Origin: Parabacteroides sp.
GTDB lineage: Bacteria; Bacteroidota; Bacteroidia; Bacteroidales; Tannerellaceae
Assembly (NCBI GenBank): GCA_019417325.1
Contig: DXVO01000009.1
Coordinates: 165,433 to 229,432 of the forward strand
Reading direction: 5' to 3'
DNA length: 64,000 nucleotides
The notes beneath the pieces are model-generated. The model was not told the origin of the DNA, ran no database searches, and saw only the letters and a program-made list of their open reading frames with translations. Below are positions 54,613 to 63,996 of this stretch, in pieces; position 1 is the first letter of the stretch, and every line of letters begins with the position of its first letter. The translations under genes and the position numbers were made by a program.

Positions 54613-57600
54613 TTATTCTTCAACACCCCATTGCTGTTTAGCCAAACGCTTGTAGTTGTTTAATCTCCACTTAGCGTTTTCTTCAGCAGCCTGGAACAAT
54701 TGGGCAGCTTCAGCCGGATATTGTTTCATTACGGATGCAAAACGTACTTCACCTTTCAGGAAGTCCTGGAACTTACTCCAATCCGGTTCTTTAGAATCCA
54801 AAGAGAATGGGTTCTTTCCTTCTGCTTCCAAAGTCGGGTTGTAACGCCACAAGTGCCAGTAACCACAAGATACGGCTTCTTTTTCTTCAGCCTGAGATTT
54901 ACCCATACCTTTCTTCAAACCGTGGTTGATACAAGGTGCATAAGCGATAATCAAAGAAGGACCGTCGTATGCTTCTGCTTCACGGATAGCTTTCAATGTC
55001 TGAGCCTGGTCTGCACCCATTGCTATCTGAGCAACATATACATAACCATAAGTTGTAGCCATCAGACCCAGGTCTTTTTTACGTACGCGTTTACCTGATG
55101 CTGCAAACTTCGCGATTGCGCCTACCGGAGTAGCCTTAGACGACTGACCACCAGTGTTAGAATAAACTTCTGTATCCAAAACCAGAATGTTAACATTCTT
55201 ACCGGATGCAATTACATGGTCAAGACCACCGTAACCTATATCGTAAGAAGCGCCGTCACCACCGATAATCCATTGTGAACGTTTTACCAGGAAGTGAGTA
55301 AGTTCTTTCAACTGTGCACAAACCGGACAGCCGTGAGCAAGGCCTTCTTCAATAACAGCTTCAACCTGAGGAGCTAATTCTTTTGTCTTATCTGCATCAT
55401 TCTGATTTTCAATCCATGCAGAAAGAACTGCTTTAGCTTCAGTTGAAGCATTATCAGCAGCAATAATTTCATTCATCAGTTTTTCGATACGGGCACGCAT
55501 CTTTTCATTTGCCAATTCCATACCTAAACCGAATTCACAGAAATCTTCAAACAAAGAGTTAGCCCATGCAGGACCTTCACCCTTTTCATTAGTTGTATAC
55601 GGAGTTGAAGGAACAGAACCGGAATAGATAGAAGAACATCCTGTAGCATTAGCCACCATTTCACGATCACCAAACAACTGGGAAATCAATTTTACATATG
55701 GAGTTTCACCACAACCTGAACAAGCACCGGAGAACTCAAATAACGGAGTAGCGAACTGAGAGTTCTTAACATTAGACTTAACGTCTACCAGATGTTGTTT
55801 AGTCTTCACATTTGCTGCACAGTAATCCCAATTAGCAGCTTCTGCCAACTGGCTTTCCAGCGGAGCCATAGACAATGCCTGATTGCCTTTAAAGCCCGGA
55901 CAGATATCAGCACAGTTACCACATCCCAAACAGTCGAGAACATTAACCTGGATACGGAACTTCATACCCTTCATTGTAGCCGGAGCTTTTACATCCAACA
56001 TAGGGAAGTTTGCACCCTTCTGTTCTTCATCATCCAATACGAACGGACGAATAGAAGCGTGAGGACATACATATGCACACTGGTTACACTGGATACAGTT
56101 TGCTTCATTCCATACCGGAACAAATGCTGCAACACCACGTTTTTCATATTTGGAAGTACCCTGGTACCATGTTCCGTCTTCGATGCCTTTGAAAGCAGAA
56201 ACTTTCAACAAGTCACCATCCTGAGCATTGATCGGGCGAACTACTTCATTGATAAACGCAGGATCGTTGTTTGCCACAACTTCATCATCCGGCAGATTAG
56301 CCCATGCTGGATCTATTGCCAACTGATTGTATTCACCACCACGGTCAACAGCTGCATAATTCTTATTAACAACGTCTTCGCCTTTCTTTCCATAAGACTT
56401 AACAATGAATTTCTTCATCTGTTCAATAGCCAAATCAACAGGAATTACACCTGTAATACGGAAGAATGCAGACTGTAGGATTGTGTTTGTACGGTTACCT
56501 AAACCGATTTCCAAAGCAATCTGAGTTGCATTGATATAATATACAGAAATATTTTTCTGAGCGAAATAACGTTTTACTTTATTAGGCAGGTGTTTTGCCA
56601 ATTCTTCGCCATTCCAAACCGTATTCAACAAGAATGTACCATTTTCACGCAAACCACGTGTTACATCATACATACGCAGGTAAGCCTGAACGTGGCAAGC
56701 TACGAAATTTGGTGTATTTACCAAATAAGTAGAACGGATAGGATGATCGCCGAAACGCAGGTGAGAACAAGTGAAACCACCAGATTTCTTAGAGTCATAA
56801 GAGAAATAAGCCTGGCAATATTTATCTGTATTATCACCGATAATCTTTACAGAGTTCTTGTTAGCACCAACAGTACCGTCAGCACCCAAACCGTAGAACT
56901 TAGCTTCGAACATGCCTTCACCACCCAAAGCGATTTCTTCTTTCTGAGGCAGAGAAGTAAATGTGACATCATCTACGATACCCAATGTAAACTGATTTTT
57001 CGGCATTGGTAATGCCAGATTTTCAAATACAGAAAGGATCTGTGCAGGAGTGGTATCTTTAGAACCCAAACCATAACGACCGCCAACAATAACCGGAGCA
57101 TTTTCTGTACCATAATAGCAGTCCTTAACATCCAGATACAACGGTTCGCCTACAGCACCCGGTTCTTTTGTACGATCCAGAACTGCAATACGCTTAGCTG
57201 TTTTAGGAACAGCAGCCAGGAAATGCTTAGCAGAGAACGGACGATACAAGTGAACAGAAACCAAACCTACCTTTTCACCTTTGGCAACCAGATAGTCGAT
57301 AGCTTCGCGTGCAGCTTCCGTTACAGAACCCATAGCGATAATTACACGTTCTGCATCTTCTGCTCCGTAATAATCAAACAAACCATATTTGCGGCCTGTG
57401 ATTTTGGAGATTTCGTTCATATATTCCTCTACGATAGCAGGTACTGCTTCATAGTAAGAGTTAGATGATTCTCTGTGCTGGAAGAAGTGGTCAGGGTTTT
57501 CAGCCATACCACGAGCAACCGGAGTCTTTGGATTCAATGCACGTGCACGGAATTCAGACAATGCTTTCTGGTCAATCAGCGGAGCCAGGTCTTCATTTTC

Positions 57601-58164
57601 CAAAGCTTCAATTTTCTGGATTTCGTGAGATGTACGGAAACCATCGAAGAAGTTCATGAAAGGAACACGTGATTTAATAGTAGCCAGATGAGCAACACCT
57701 GCCAAATCCATTACTTCCTGAACAGAACCTTCAGCCAACATTGCAAAACCAGTCTGACGGGCAGACATTACGTCTTGATGGTCACCAAAGATACACAAAG
57801 CGTGAGATGCTAATGTACGGGCAGAAACATGGAAAACGCAAGGGAGCAATTCACCGGCGATTTTGTACATGTTCGGTATCATCAACAACAAACCCTGGGA
57901 AGCAGTGTAAGTTGTAGTCAAAGCACCAGCCTGCAATGAACCGTGAAGTGCACCGGCTGCACCACCTTCAGATTGCATTTCCTGTACCATTACAGTTTCG
58001 CCGAAAATATTCTTACGTCCGGCTGCAGCCCATTCATCCACATATTCAGCCATTGTAGATGATGGAGTGATGGGATAGATTGCAGCTACTTCACTGAACA
58101 TATATGAAATATGCGCAGCAGCCTGGTTACCATCACAGGTTAAAAATTTCTTCTGTTTTGTCAT
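54613..58164 (-). CDS. nifJ: Pyruvate:ferredoxin (flavodoxin) oxidoreductase
   Basis: 1183 residues, the single-chain PFOR length. N-terminal YPITPSSTMAEYVDEWAA (pyrimidine-binding domain), an EKR-type domain, two 4Fe-4S motifs (CIQCNQCAYVCPH about 690 and CLGCGNCADICPG about 745), a further Cys pair (SGACSGCGETPY about 820) and a TPP-binding region (GGDGASYDIGYGGLDH, about 970). It oxidises pyruvate to acetyl-CoA and CO2 and reduces ferredoxin, central to anaerobic energy metabolism. It starts 31 bp after an AAA ATPase gene and ends at a strong terminator. Confidence 0.97.
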   Translation of the reverse strand: MTKQKKFLTCDGNQAAAHISYMFSEVAAIYPITPSSTMAEYVDEWAAAGRKNIFGETVMVQEMQSEGGAAGALHGSLQAGALTTTYTASQGLLLMIPNMYKIAGELLPCVFHVSARTLASHALCIFGDHQDVMSARQTGFAMLAEGSVQEVMDLAGVAHLATIKSRVPFMNFFDGFRTSHEIQKIEALENEDLAPLIDQKALSEFRARALNPKTPVARGMAENPDHFFQHRESSNSYYEAVPAIVEEYMNEISKITGRKYGLFDYYGAEDAERVIIAMGSVTEAAREAIDYLVAKGEKVGLVSVHLYRPFSAKHFLAAVPKTAKRIAVLDRTKEPGAVGEPLYLDVKDCYYGTENAPVIVGGRYGLGSKDTTPAQILSVFENLALPMPKNQFTLGIVDDVTFTSLPQKEEIALGGEGMFEAKFYGLGADGTVGANKNSVKIIGDNTDKYCQAYFSYDSKKSGGFTCSHLRFGDHPIRSTYLVNTPNFVACHVQAYLRMYDVTRGLRENGTFLLNTVWNGEELAKHLPNKVKRYFAQKNISVYYINATQIALEIGLGNRTNTILQSAFFRITGVIPVDLAIEQMKKFIVKSYGKKGEDVVNKNYAAVDRGGEYNQLAIDPAWANLPDDEVVANNDPAFINEVVRPINAQDGDLLKVSAFKGIEDGTWYQGTSKYEKRGVAAFVPVWNEANCIQCNQCAYVCPHASIRPFVLDDEEQKGANFPMLDVKAPATMKGMKFRIQVNVLDCLGCGNCADICPGFKGNQALSMAPLESQLAEAANWDYCAANVKTKQHLVDVKSNVKNSQFATPLFEFSGACSGCGETPYVKLISQLFGDREMVANATGCSSIYSGSVPSTPYTTNEKGEGPAWANSLFEDFCEFGLGMELANEKMRARIEKLMNEIIAADNASTEAKAVLSAWIENQNDADKTKELAPQVEAVIEEGLAHGCPVCAQLKELTHFLVKRSQWIIGGDGASYDIGYGGLDHVIASGKNVNILVLDTEVYSNTGGQSSKATPVGAIAKFAASGKRVRKKDLGLMATTYGYVYVAQIAMGADQAQTLKAIREAEAYDGPSLIIAYAPCINHGLKKGMGKSQAEEKEAVSCGYWHLWRYNPTLEAEGKNPFSLDSKEPDWSKFQDFLKGEVRFASVMKQYPAEAAQLFQAAEENAKWRLNNYKRLAKQQWGVEE

Positions 58165-58194
58165 AGACTCTTACTATTAGTATTTAAAAATATC

Positions 58195-59373
58195 TCAATA
58201 TAAAAAACCGAAAAGCCAAAGCGGAATCATATTATCCTCTCCTACTTCAACTTTATCGATTGCATAATAGAAGTCAGGGTTATTCTTTACCTTCATATTC
58301 TCTTCAATCCGGAAGTTGTAAGTTGAATTTATAAGAAAAGGAGCATTTTTTATCCCTTCATTCAGCTTATTATCCTTCAATAACTGGTTATAAAAAAACG
58401 ACTCGCGTACTGCCTGTATATTTACCTCCATCGGGCGAATAGGATACATCAGGTTTGAATTATACATATATACCTTAGCCGGTTTTTTAGGAAAAGATTC
58501 CCCTATCGGATAAAGCATATTCATCAAACGGGCATCTGTTAAATACTTGATATAATTCATCACTGTTGCACGTGATGTCTCGATTTCTTTACTTAACTGG
58601 CTCACATTTGGCGTACAAGGAGCTGAAGTTGCCAGCAAATATAACAGTTTACGTAGTTTAGGCAGATAACTTTGTTCTATTTGTTTAATGTATAACACAT
58701 CCACCTCCAACATCATATTCATGGTCTTCAACAAATTTTCCGAGAAATTGCGTTTCTCAAGAAAAAACGGATAAAAACCATGATGAAGATAGTCCTGAAA
58801 GTAAGCCATCGGCTTTGCTACCGAACAAATGCCCTTTGCTATCTCCGTATGATTGGCTAAAATCTCATCAAATGTATAAGCCGGAAAATCATTTCCCGAC
58901 ATCAAGTTAAAAAACTCACGGAATGAAAAACCACGCAAATTGTAAGAAACGACTTTTCCTGCCAAATCCGGATTTTCCTCCTTCAGCCGCATCACAGACG
59001 AGCCGGAAAATATGATTTTCAGATCAGTAAAATTATCGTAACAATAACGAAGCTCTTTAGACCATCCCGAATATTTAAAAACCTGATCGATCAACAATAC
59101 TTTTCCTCCTTTTGCCCTGAATTCTGCGGCAAAGTCGATCAAAGTCCGTTCCGTAAAATAAAAATGATTTAGATTGATATACAAACATTCTTTATTATCT
59201 GCCCCAAACTTTTCGCGGGCATAATCCAATAGAAAAGTTGTTTTTCCTACCCCCCGCGAACCTTTTATGCCAATCAACCGGTCATTCCAGTCGACCTCAT
59301 CCATCAAGCCCCTACGGACCGGCGAATACAAGTGCTCTACCAGGTATTTATGTGTTTTAAAGAATGCTTCCAC
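58195..59373 (-). CDS. AAA family ATPase (AAA_14/DUF4143 type)
   Basis: 392 residues starting at a GTG. Walker A GSRGVGKTT (38-46), a Walker-B-like strand KVLLIDQVF (Asp followed by Gln rather than Glu), a sensor-like IIFSGSS, then a C-terminal winged-helix and DUF4143-type region (SQLSKEIETSRATVMNYIKYL). Proteins of this type are common and mostly of unknown role; some resemble archaeal-type NTPases. It is preceded by an exact -7 element and is 30 bp upstream of nifJ, so nifJ may be partly read from this promoter. Confidence 0.88.
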   Translation of the reverse strand: MEAFFKTHKYLVEHLYSPVRRGLMDEVDWNDRLIGIKGSRGVGKTTFLLDYAREKFGADNKECLYINLNHFYFTERTLIDFAAEFRAKGGKVLLIDQVFKYSGWSKELRYCYDNFTDLKIIFSGSSVMRLKEENPDLAGKVVSYNLRGFSFREFFNLMSGNDFPAYTFDEILANHTEIAKGICSVAKPMAYFQDYLHHGFYPFFLEKRNFSENLLKTMNMMLEVDVLYIKQIEQSYLPKLRKLLYLLATSAPCTPNVSQLSKEIETSRATVMNYIKYLTDARLMNMLYPIGESFPKKPAKVYMYNSNLMYPIRPMEVNIQAVRESFFYNQLLKDNKLNEGIKNAPFLINSTYNFRIEENMKVKNNPDFYYAIDKVEVGEDNMIPLWLFGFLY

Positions 59374-59418
59374 TTTATCAATTGAAAAAAGAAAATTGAT
59401 AATTGAAAATTATCGGCA

Positions 59419-59426
59419 CAAAGATA
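59419..59426 (-). promoter_or_regulatory. -7 element for the ATPase gene (and possibly nifJ)
   Basis: Minus strand TATCTTTG, exact TAnnTTTG match, 46 bp upstream of the GTG start. No comparable element is seen in the 30-bp gap before nifJ. Confidence 0.55.
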
Positions 59427-59550
59427 AACATCTTATTCATATTTGCAATGCAGAGATTGCAGTTTTATCATAAAAAGATAAACTTCAAACTAACAACTTG
59501 ATTCATTATTTGTCAAATTTGAATCAAAAAAGACACTAATTTATTTTTCA

Positions 59551-59592
59551 ACGCGGATTTCGCTGGAAATATATTTTTCGAGAAATCCGCGT
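59551..59592 (-). terminator. Terminator after ilvE
   Basis: Perfect 11-bp stem ACGCGGATTTC / GAAATCCGCGT with an AT-rich loop, 51 bp beyond the ilvE stop. The T tail on the minus strand is weak. Confidence 0.6.
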
Positions 59593-59642
59593 CAGAGTTT
59601 ATATCAACATCTATCGTTTATCAATCGTGCCATACATATCAA

Positions 59643-60662
59643 TTACTCAATAACAGCTACCCAACCATATGTGTCCGGTTCGTCTCCATATTGGATTGCA
59701 CGCAGTTTATTGTACAATTTTTCACAAACAGGACCAGGCTTACCGTCTTTGGATATAATATATGATTTGTTAATATCCAGATCATCAATCTGTGATACCG
59801 GAGCGATTACTGCGGCTGTACCACATTCTGCCGCTTCTTCAAAAGTAGCCAGTTCTTCTACCGGTACAGGACGGCGTTCTACTGTCAGCCCCATATCTGT
59901 AGCAAGCTGCTGCAAACTTTTATTGGTAATAGAAGGCAGGATTGAATGGGATTGCGGAGTAATATAGCTGTTTCCACGAATACCGAAGAAGTTTGCAGGA
60001 CCACACTCATCCAGGTATTTCTTTTCTTTCGGATCCAAATATAAAACAGCTGCATAGCCTAATTCTTTTGCCTTTTCTCCGGCAACCAGGCTGGCAGCAT
60101 AATTACCACCGACTTTAATAGTACCGGTACCCTGAGGTGCAGCACGGTCATATTCACGCATGATACAAACTTTCGATGGCTTGAAGCCTCCTTTAAAGTA
60201 AGGGCCAACCGGAGTAACAAATATCATAAACATATATTCGGGAGCTGGTTTTACCCCTACCTGTGCACCCAGGCCTATCAGCAACGGGCGGATATATAAT
60301 GCTGCACCACTTTCATAAGGTGGTACAAAACGTTCATTCAGTTTTACGACTTTACGAACTGCTTCTTCAAACTTTTCTACAGGCAACTCTGCCATTTTGA
60401 TACCACGACTGGATGACTGCATACGTTTTGCATTCTCGTCCATACGGAATACCCGGATTTTACCATCCTTGCCTCTAAAAGCTTTCAAACCTTCAAAAGC
60501 TTCCTGTCCATAATGCAGACAAGTTGCAGCCATATGAATATTAATAATTTCGGAGGAGCTAACTTCCAATTCACCCCATTTTCCATCCCGATAGTAGCAC
60601 CGAACATTATAGTCTGTCTTCATATAACCGAATGACAGATCAGACCAGTTAATATTTTCCAT
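59643..60662 (-). CDS. ilvE: Branched-chain amino acid aminotransferase
   Basis: 339 residues, class IV fold-type PLP aminotransferase. The PLP lysine is Lys183 in TGTIKVGGNYAAS; YGQEAFEGLKAFRG and YLDECGPANFFGI are family hallmarks. It interconverts leucine, isoleucine and valine with their 2-oxo acids using glutamate in the cytoplasm. It is monocistronic with its own promoter and divergent from metF. Confidence 0.96.
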   Translation of the reverse strand: MENINWSDLSFGYMKTDYNVRCYYRDGKWGELEVSSSEIINIHMAATCLHYGQEAFEGLKAFRGKDGKIRVFRMDENAKRMQSSSRGIKMAELPVEKFEEAVRKVVKLNERFVPPYESGAALYIRPLLIGLGAQVGVKPAPEYMFMIFVTPVGPYFKGGFKPSKVCIMREYDRAAPQGTGTIKVGGNYAASLVAGEKAKELGYAAVLYLDPKEKKYLDECGPANFFGIRGNSYITPQSHSILPSITNKSLQQLATDMGLTVERRPVPVEELATFEEAAECGTAAVIAPVSQIDDLDINKSYIISKDGKPGPVCEKLYNKLRAIQYGDEPDTYGWVAVIE

Positions 60663-60692
60663 ATATTGTCGTAATTAGATTATTATGAAACG

Positions 60693-60725
60693 CAAAGATA
60701 TTAATAAAACTACAGATTGGTTCAA
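60693..60725 (-). promoter_or_regulatory. Promoter of ilvE
   Basis: Minus strand TATCTTTG (60693-60700) with TTG (60723-60725) 22 bp upstream, 31 bp before the start codon. Confidence 0.65.
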
Positions 60726-60804
60726 AAAAGGCATTAAAAGATACAGTCTTATATTTTTACTATCTAAAATCCGATGCTTTATAAACAGCTCAGGGAAATG
60801 CTAA

Positions 60805-60835
60805 TTGCAAAAACAAACAATAATTACTACTTTTG
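60805..60835 (+). promoter_or_regulatory. Promoter of metF
   Basis: TTG (60805-60807), 20-bp spacer, TACTTTTG (60828-60835), 17 bp before the ATG. The leader is therefore very short, about 10 nt. Confidence 0.75.
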
Positions 60836-60852
60836 CCTCAAAATAGATAGAC

Positions 60853-61803
60853 ATGAGAGTTATAGACTTAATAAATGAAAGCCAAAGCACCGCTTTTTCT
60901 TTCGAAATACTTCCTCCCATCAAAGGGAACAGCATACAAAAAGTATACAATGTAATCGATAAACTAAAAGAGTTCGACCCTAAATATATAAATATCACAT
61001 CTCATCACAGTGAATATATTTATAAAACGTTGCCGGATGGTAGTTTCCAAAAAGTAAACATCCGCAAACGTCCGGGTTCGGTTGCCATAGCCTCTGCCAT
61101 ACAAAACAAATATGGTATTACGGCCGTTCCTCATATAATATGTAAAGGATTTACCAAAGACGAAACGGAATATGCTTTAATCGACCTGAATTTTTTAGGT
61201 GTTTATGACCTGTTGTTGCTTCGGGGAGATGTAAAGACTCTGGACGGCTCACAGGATCCGAATTTATACCACGAACATGCAACCGGCCTGCAAAAACAAG
61301 TCAACGATTTCAACAAAGGTGTGGCAATAGATGGTACGACTTTTACAGCCAACGAAACCCCGTTCTCATATGGTATGGCCTGTTACCCGGAAAAACACGA
61401 AGAAGCTCCCAATATGGAATCCGATATTTACTATTTGAAAGAAAAAGTAAAAAACGGAGCAGACTATCTGGTGACTCAGATGTTTTTCGACAATGAAAAA
61501 TATTATTCATTTGTAGACCGTTGCCGTGCCGAAGGTATAACCGTACCCATTATTCCCGGTATCAAACCGATTGTCTTTAAAAACCAATTGACCGTATTAC
61601 CCAAAATATTCCGTTCGGATATTCCCGAACCTTTTGCAACGGAACTGCGTAAATGCCAAACAGATGAAGAAGCCAAAGCTGTTGGCGTAGAATGGTGTAT
61701 CCAACAATGCAAAGACCTGATCGCTCACGGTGTTCCAAGTCTTCATTTCTACACAATGATGGCAAGCGACAGCGTATATAAAGTGGCAAAAGAAATTTAC
61801 TAA
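60853..61803 (+). CDS. metF: 5,10-methylenetetrahydrofolate reductase
   Basis: 316 residues, TIM-barrel flavoprotein. The N-terminal FSFEILPPIKG carries the catalytic Glu; NITSHHSEY, LLLRGD and VTQMFFDNEKY are MTHFR landmarks. It makes 5-methyl-THF for methionine synthesis. It has its own promoter and a strong terminator, and is monocistronic. Confidence 0.96.
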   Translation: MRVIDLINESQSTAFSFEILPPIKGNSIQKVYNVIDKLKEFDPKYINITSHHSEYIYKTLPDGSFQKVNIRKRPGSVAIASAIQNKYGITAVPHIICKGFTKDETEYALIDLNFLGVYDLLLLRGDVKTLDGSQDPNLYHEHATGLQKQVNDFNKGVAIDGTTFTANETPFSYGMACYPEKHEEAPNMESDIYYLKEKVKNGADYLVTQMFFDNEKYYSFVDRCRAEGITVPIIPGIKPIVFKNQLTVLPKIFRSDIPEPFATELRKCQTDEEAKAVGVEWCIQQCKDLIAHGVPSLHFYTMMASDSVYKVAKEIY

Positions 61804-61817
61804 TCATACAATTATCA

Positions 61818-61852
61818 CAAAAGGCTCTTTTTGTATAAAAAAGAGCCTTTTG
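61818..61852 (+). terminator. Terminator after metF
   Basis: Perfect inverted repeat with a 4-nt loop (core AAAGGCTCTTTTT / AAAAAGAGCCTTT), 14 bp after the stop codon. Confidence 0.92.
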
Positions 61853-61876
61853 TGAATAATCATATCAAATTTTCCA

Positions 61877-61884
61877 TACATTTG
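61877..61884 (+). promoter_or_regulatory. -7 element for tRNA-Ser
   Basis: TACATTTG, exact TAnnTTTG match, 29 bp before the mature 5' end of the tRNA. Confidence 0.6.
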
Positions 61885-61913
61885 CATGTACAAAGAAACC
61901 ACTTACAGAAAGA

Positions 61914-62000
61914 GGAAAGCTGCCAGAGTGGTCGAATGGGCCGCACTCGAAATGCGGTGTACGGGTAACTGTACCAGGGGTTCGAATCCCTTGCTTTCCG
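61914..62000 (+). tRNA. tRNA-Ser(CGA)
   Basis: 87-nt class II tRNA. Acceptor GGAAAGC (61914-61920) pairs with GCTTTCC (61993-61999), G discriminator at 62000. Anticodon loop CTCGAAA gives anticodon CGA (reads UCG). A long variable arm (TGTACGGGTAACTGTACC region) and TTCGAAT in the T loop are present. CCA is not encoded. Confidence 0.97.
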
Positions 62001-62018
62001 CTTTCAAATCAATGGGCT

Positions 62019-63818
62019 CTAATCATACGATTCAAAAACAAATATAGATAGTCCTCTGGATCTATCACTATGTAAATTTATCATTTCTCCATTTTTCCAA
62101 TAAACAGCTCGTTGTAGACTACTATTTGAATAATTATCTATTCCTGAAACATATACATCCTTATCAAACACTTTAATAGAATTGCATATTCCTTCTGTAG
62201 ATGGCAATTTAATAAGTAATCCATTTTTCCAGTATAAAGAGAGTGGCACATCTTTACATTGAAATATTATATAAGTATCATCCCCAACTGCAAAAAGATC
62301 ACCTGTAGAAGTTTCACCTTGTGCTTCATTTGAATTTTCCAACTCTATTTCTTCATCATTTTTCCAACAAGCTGAACGGGCTTTAGTACTCCTGTATACT
62401 CCTGTCATATATATATTCTCGTTCGATTTTATTATCTTATATATATTTTGATATGGTTGTAATGACATTAATTCATTATTTTTCCAATAACAATCTCCAC
62501 CTGCAACAAATACATCTTTATCATCCACAAATATACCTTGAGGGGCCATCCCGCTGCTGCTTATTGGAAGTTTTATCAATTCATCATTTTTCCAATAACA
62601 AGCATTATAAGTATGTCCTTCATCTATATATGCACCACATATATAAATATCATTACCCCAATTACACATATGAGTTGTAAACCCGGCATATCCTTCTGTC
62701 GGTAGTACTTTAAGTTCTCCGCCTTTCCAGTAACAAGGTAAATCCAAATCTTTATCTTCATCATAAATCTGACCGGATATATAACTCATATTATTCGTAA
62801 CAATAATAGTGTTAACTGTTGATGCGGTATTAGCAAGAATTTCAAAGTTTCCATCTTTCCAATAACACGCAACAGGAGTATTATTTGCATTAGGGACTAC
62901 TCCTGCAACATATATATGTCTCTTCAAATATGGTTTTGTCAAATCCAGTTCCAGATATTTAGTATCTCTTTTCCCTGCATGGAAACTATTTTTTACAGCA
63001 GGAATCTCTATTATTTGTTCTACTCCATCATTTTCTACAGTAACACTCACATATACACTATCTTCCTCTGCAGGAAACGCGGTCATAAAAATCTTTGTAT
63101 CCGTCGTACTCAAAAGTGGACCTTCTCCTTCCGGAAACGTAAGAAGCATACTATTTACTACATCAGGAGCATCAGAAAGCATACCTTGATAAACATTAAG
63201 GCTCTTTTTGCTCTTAATATTATTTCCAGCCACCTTTACACTCTTCAATATTACACATTCTTTTGTCTCTTTCAATTTCACATTAAATTGTAAAAGTGAG
63301 CATAGATGTTCCATTGAAAAATTCAGATTTTTTTCATCTAAAAGCTCAGCCTCTTTTCCTATCATGTACATATATGGAGTTATATATGCAAAATCAGAAC
63401 TAACTATCGCCTTTTGTACAGATAAGTCTAATGGAACATTCGTCCCTGCTAAAGATTCATGAGTATCACTAAAAGGATACATTGCATAATATATACCATT
63501 ATTACTTTGGAGTATATCTCCTTCAAAAGTTGCTGTTTTAGCCCTTTCAGAAAGAGTTGTACCTATATTTCCAAGAAATGAAGCTGTTCCGCTTTTTTTT
63601 TTCACACTCTCTCCAAATACACTAATTTTATCCTTATTAATCCAGAATACCTCTACAAAGTCATCATTTGGTTCAATGTCTACTTTTGTTATTTCTCTCT
63701 GTGATATGTCCGCTGTAACATGTATTTTTTCACAATCAGAGTTATTTTTAGTGTCATCTTTATGGCAAGATGGTAGCAATACAGACAGCATAGCCATCAA
63801 TACATACAATTTTTTCAT
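62019..63818 (-). CDS. Fimbrillin-like lipoprotein with C-terminal YWKNGE-type repeats
   Basis: 599 residues, lipobox ending LLPSC (Cys18). The N-terminal half (about 30-300) resembles Bacteroidales fimbrillin/Mfa-like proteins (FEGDILQSNNGIYYAMYPF; LSVQKAIVSSDFAYI; HLCSLLQFNVKL). The C-terminal half carries seven repeats of about 35-45 residues, each with a C/L/V-Y-W-K-x-x-E-x-x-L core, suggesting a beta-propeller. It is probably a surface adhesin or binding protein. It ends 18 bp from tRNA-Ser, looks AT-rich relative to neighbours, and has no TAnnTTTG element in the 180 bp visible upstream; a possible inversion site lies at 63982. Confidence 0.8.
   Translation of the reverse strand: MKKLYVLMAMLSVLLPSCHKDDTKNNSDCEKIHVTADISQREITKVDIEPNDDFVEVFWINKDKISVFGESVKKKSGTASFLGNIGTTLSERAKTATFEGDILQSNNGIYYAMYPFSDTHESLAGTNVPLDLSVQKAIVSSDFAYITPYMYMIGKEAELLDEKNLNFSMEHLCSLLQFNVKLKETKECVILKSVKVAGNNIKSKKSLNVYQGMLSDAPDVVNSMLLTFPEGEGPLLSTTDTKIFMTAFPAEEDSVYVSVTVENDGVEQIIEIPAVKNSFHAGKRDTKYLELDLTKPYLKRHIYVAGVVPNANNTPVACYWKDGNFEILANTASTVNTIIVTNNMSYISGQIYDEDKDLDLPCYWKGGELKVLPTEGYAGFTTHMCNWGNDIYICGAYIDEGHTYNACYWKNDELIKLPISSSGMAPQGIFVDDKDVFVAGGDCYWKNNELMSLQPYQNIYKIIKSNENIYMTGVYRSTKARSACWKNDEEIELENSNEAQGETSTGDLFAVGDDTYIIFQCKDVPLSLYWKNGLLIKLPSTEGICNSIKVFDKDVYVSGIDNYSNSSLQRAVYWKNGEMINLHSDRSRGLSIFVFESYD
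62085..62880 (-). repeat. Short direct DNA repeats encoding the YWKN motif
   Basis: Variants of TTTTTCCAATAACA (plus-strand reading) recur about seven times within the lipoprotein gene, one per protein repeat. They could allow repeat-number change by recombination. Confidence 0.6.
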
Positions 63819-63875
63819 TCTAATAATGTTTAAAGTTTATTTTACTATATTCCTCTATCACCCAAGTCATGTATA

Positions 63876-63944
63876 CTACCTCGACAACTGTTTTTCATAA
63901 ATTGGTTCCATGCTTTTTAATTGCTCCATTACAATTTCAGCCAT
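63876..63944 (-). CDS. Possible 22-residue upstream peptide
   Basis: ATG at 63944 to TAG at 63876 encodes MAEIVMEQLKSMEPIYEKQL plus two residues. It lies 57 bp upstream of the lipoprotein start in the same direction. It could be a leader peptide or the remnant of a displaced gene start. Chance cannot be excluded. Confidence 0.25.
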   Translation of the reverse strand: MAEIVMEQLKSMEPIYEKQLSR

Positions 63945-63981
63945 AATACAATGATTTATTTATATAATGCAGATCTAACTT

Positions 63982-63996
63982 AGTTCTAACTGAACT
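63982..63996. repeat. Palindromic inversion-core-like motif at the window edge
   Basis: AGTTCTAACTGAACT has the same layout (AGTTCT-N3-4-GAACT) as the arm palindrome at 29020-29034 and is flanked by the similar ACTTAGTTCTAA. It may be the near arm of a second invertible promoter upstream of the lipoprotein. The other arm would be outside the window. Confidence 0.5.

Noticed and set aside
55792..56478. Plus-strand 228-codon ORF
   Set aside because: Antisense to the ferredoxin-domain region of nifJ; Cys/Ser-rich translation is a by-product of that frame.
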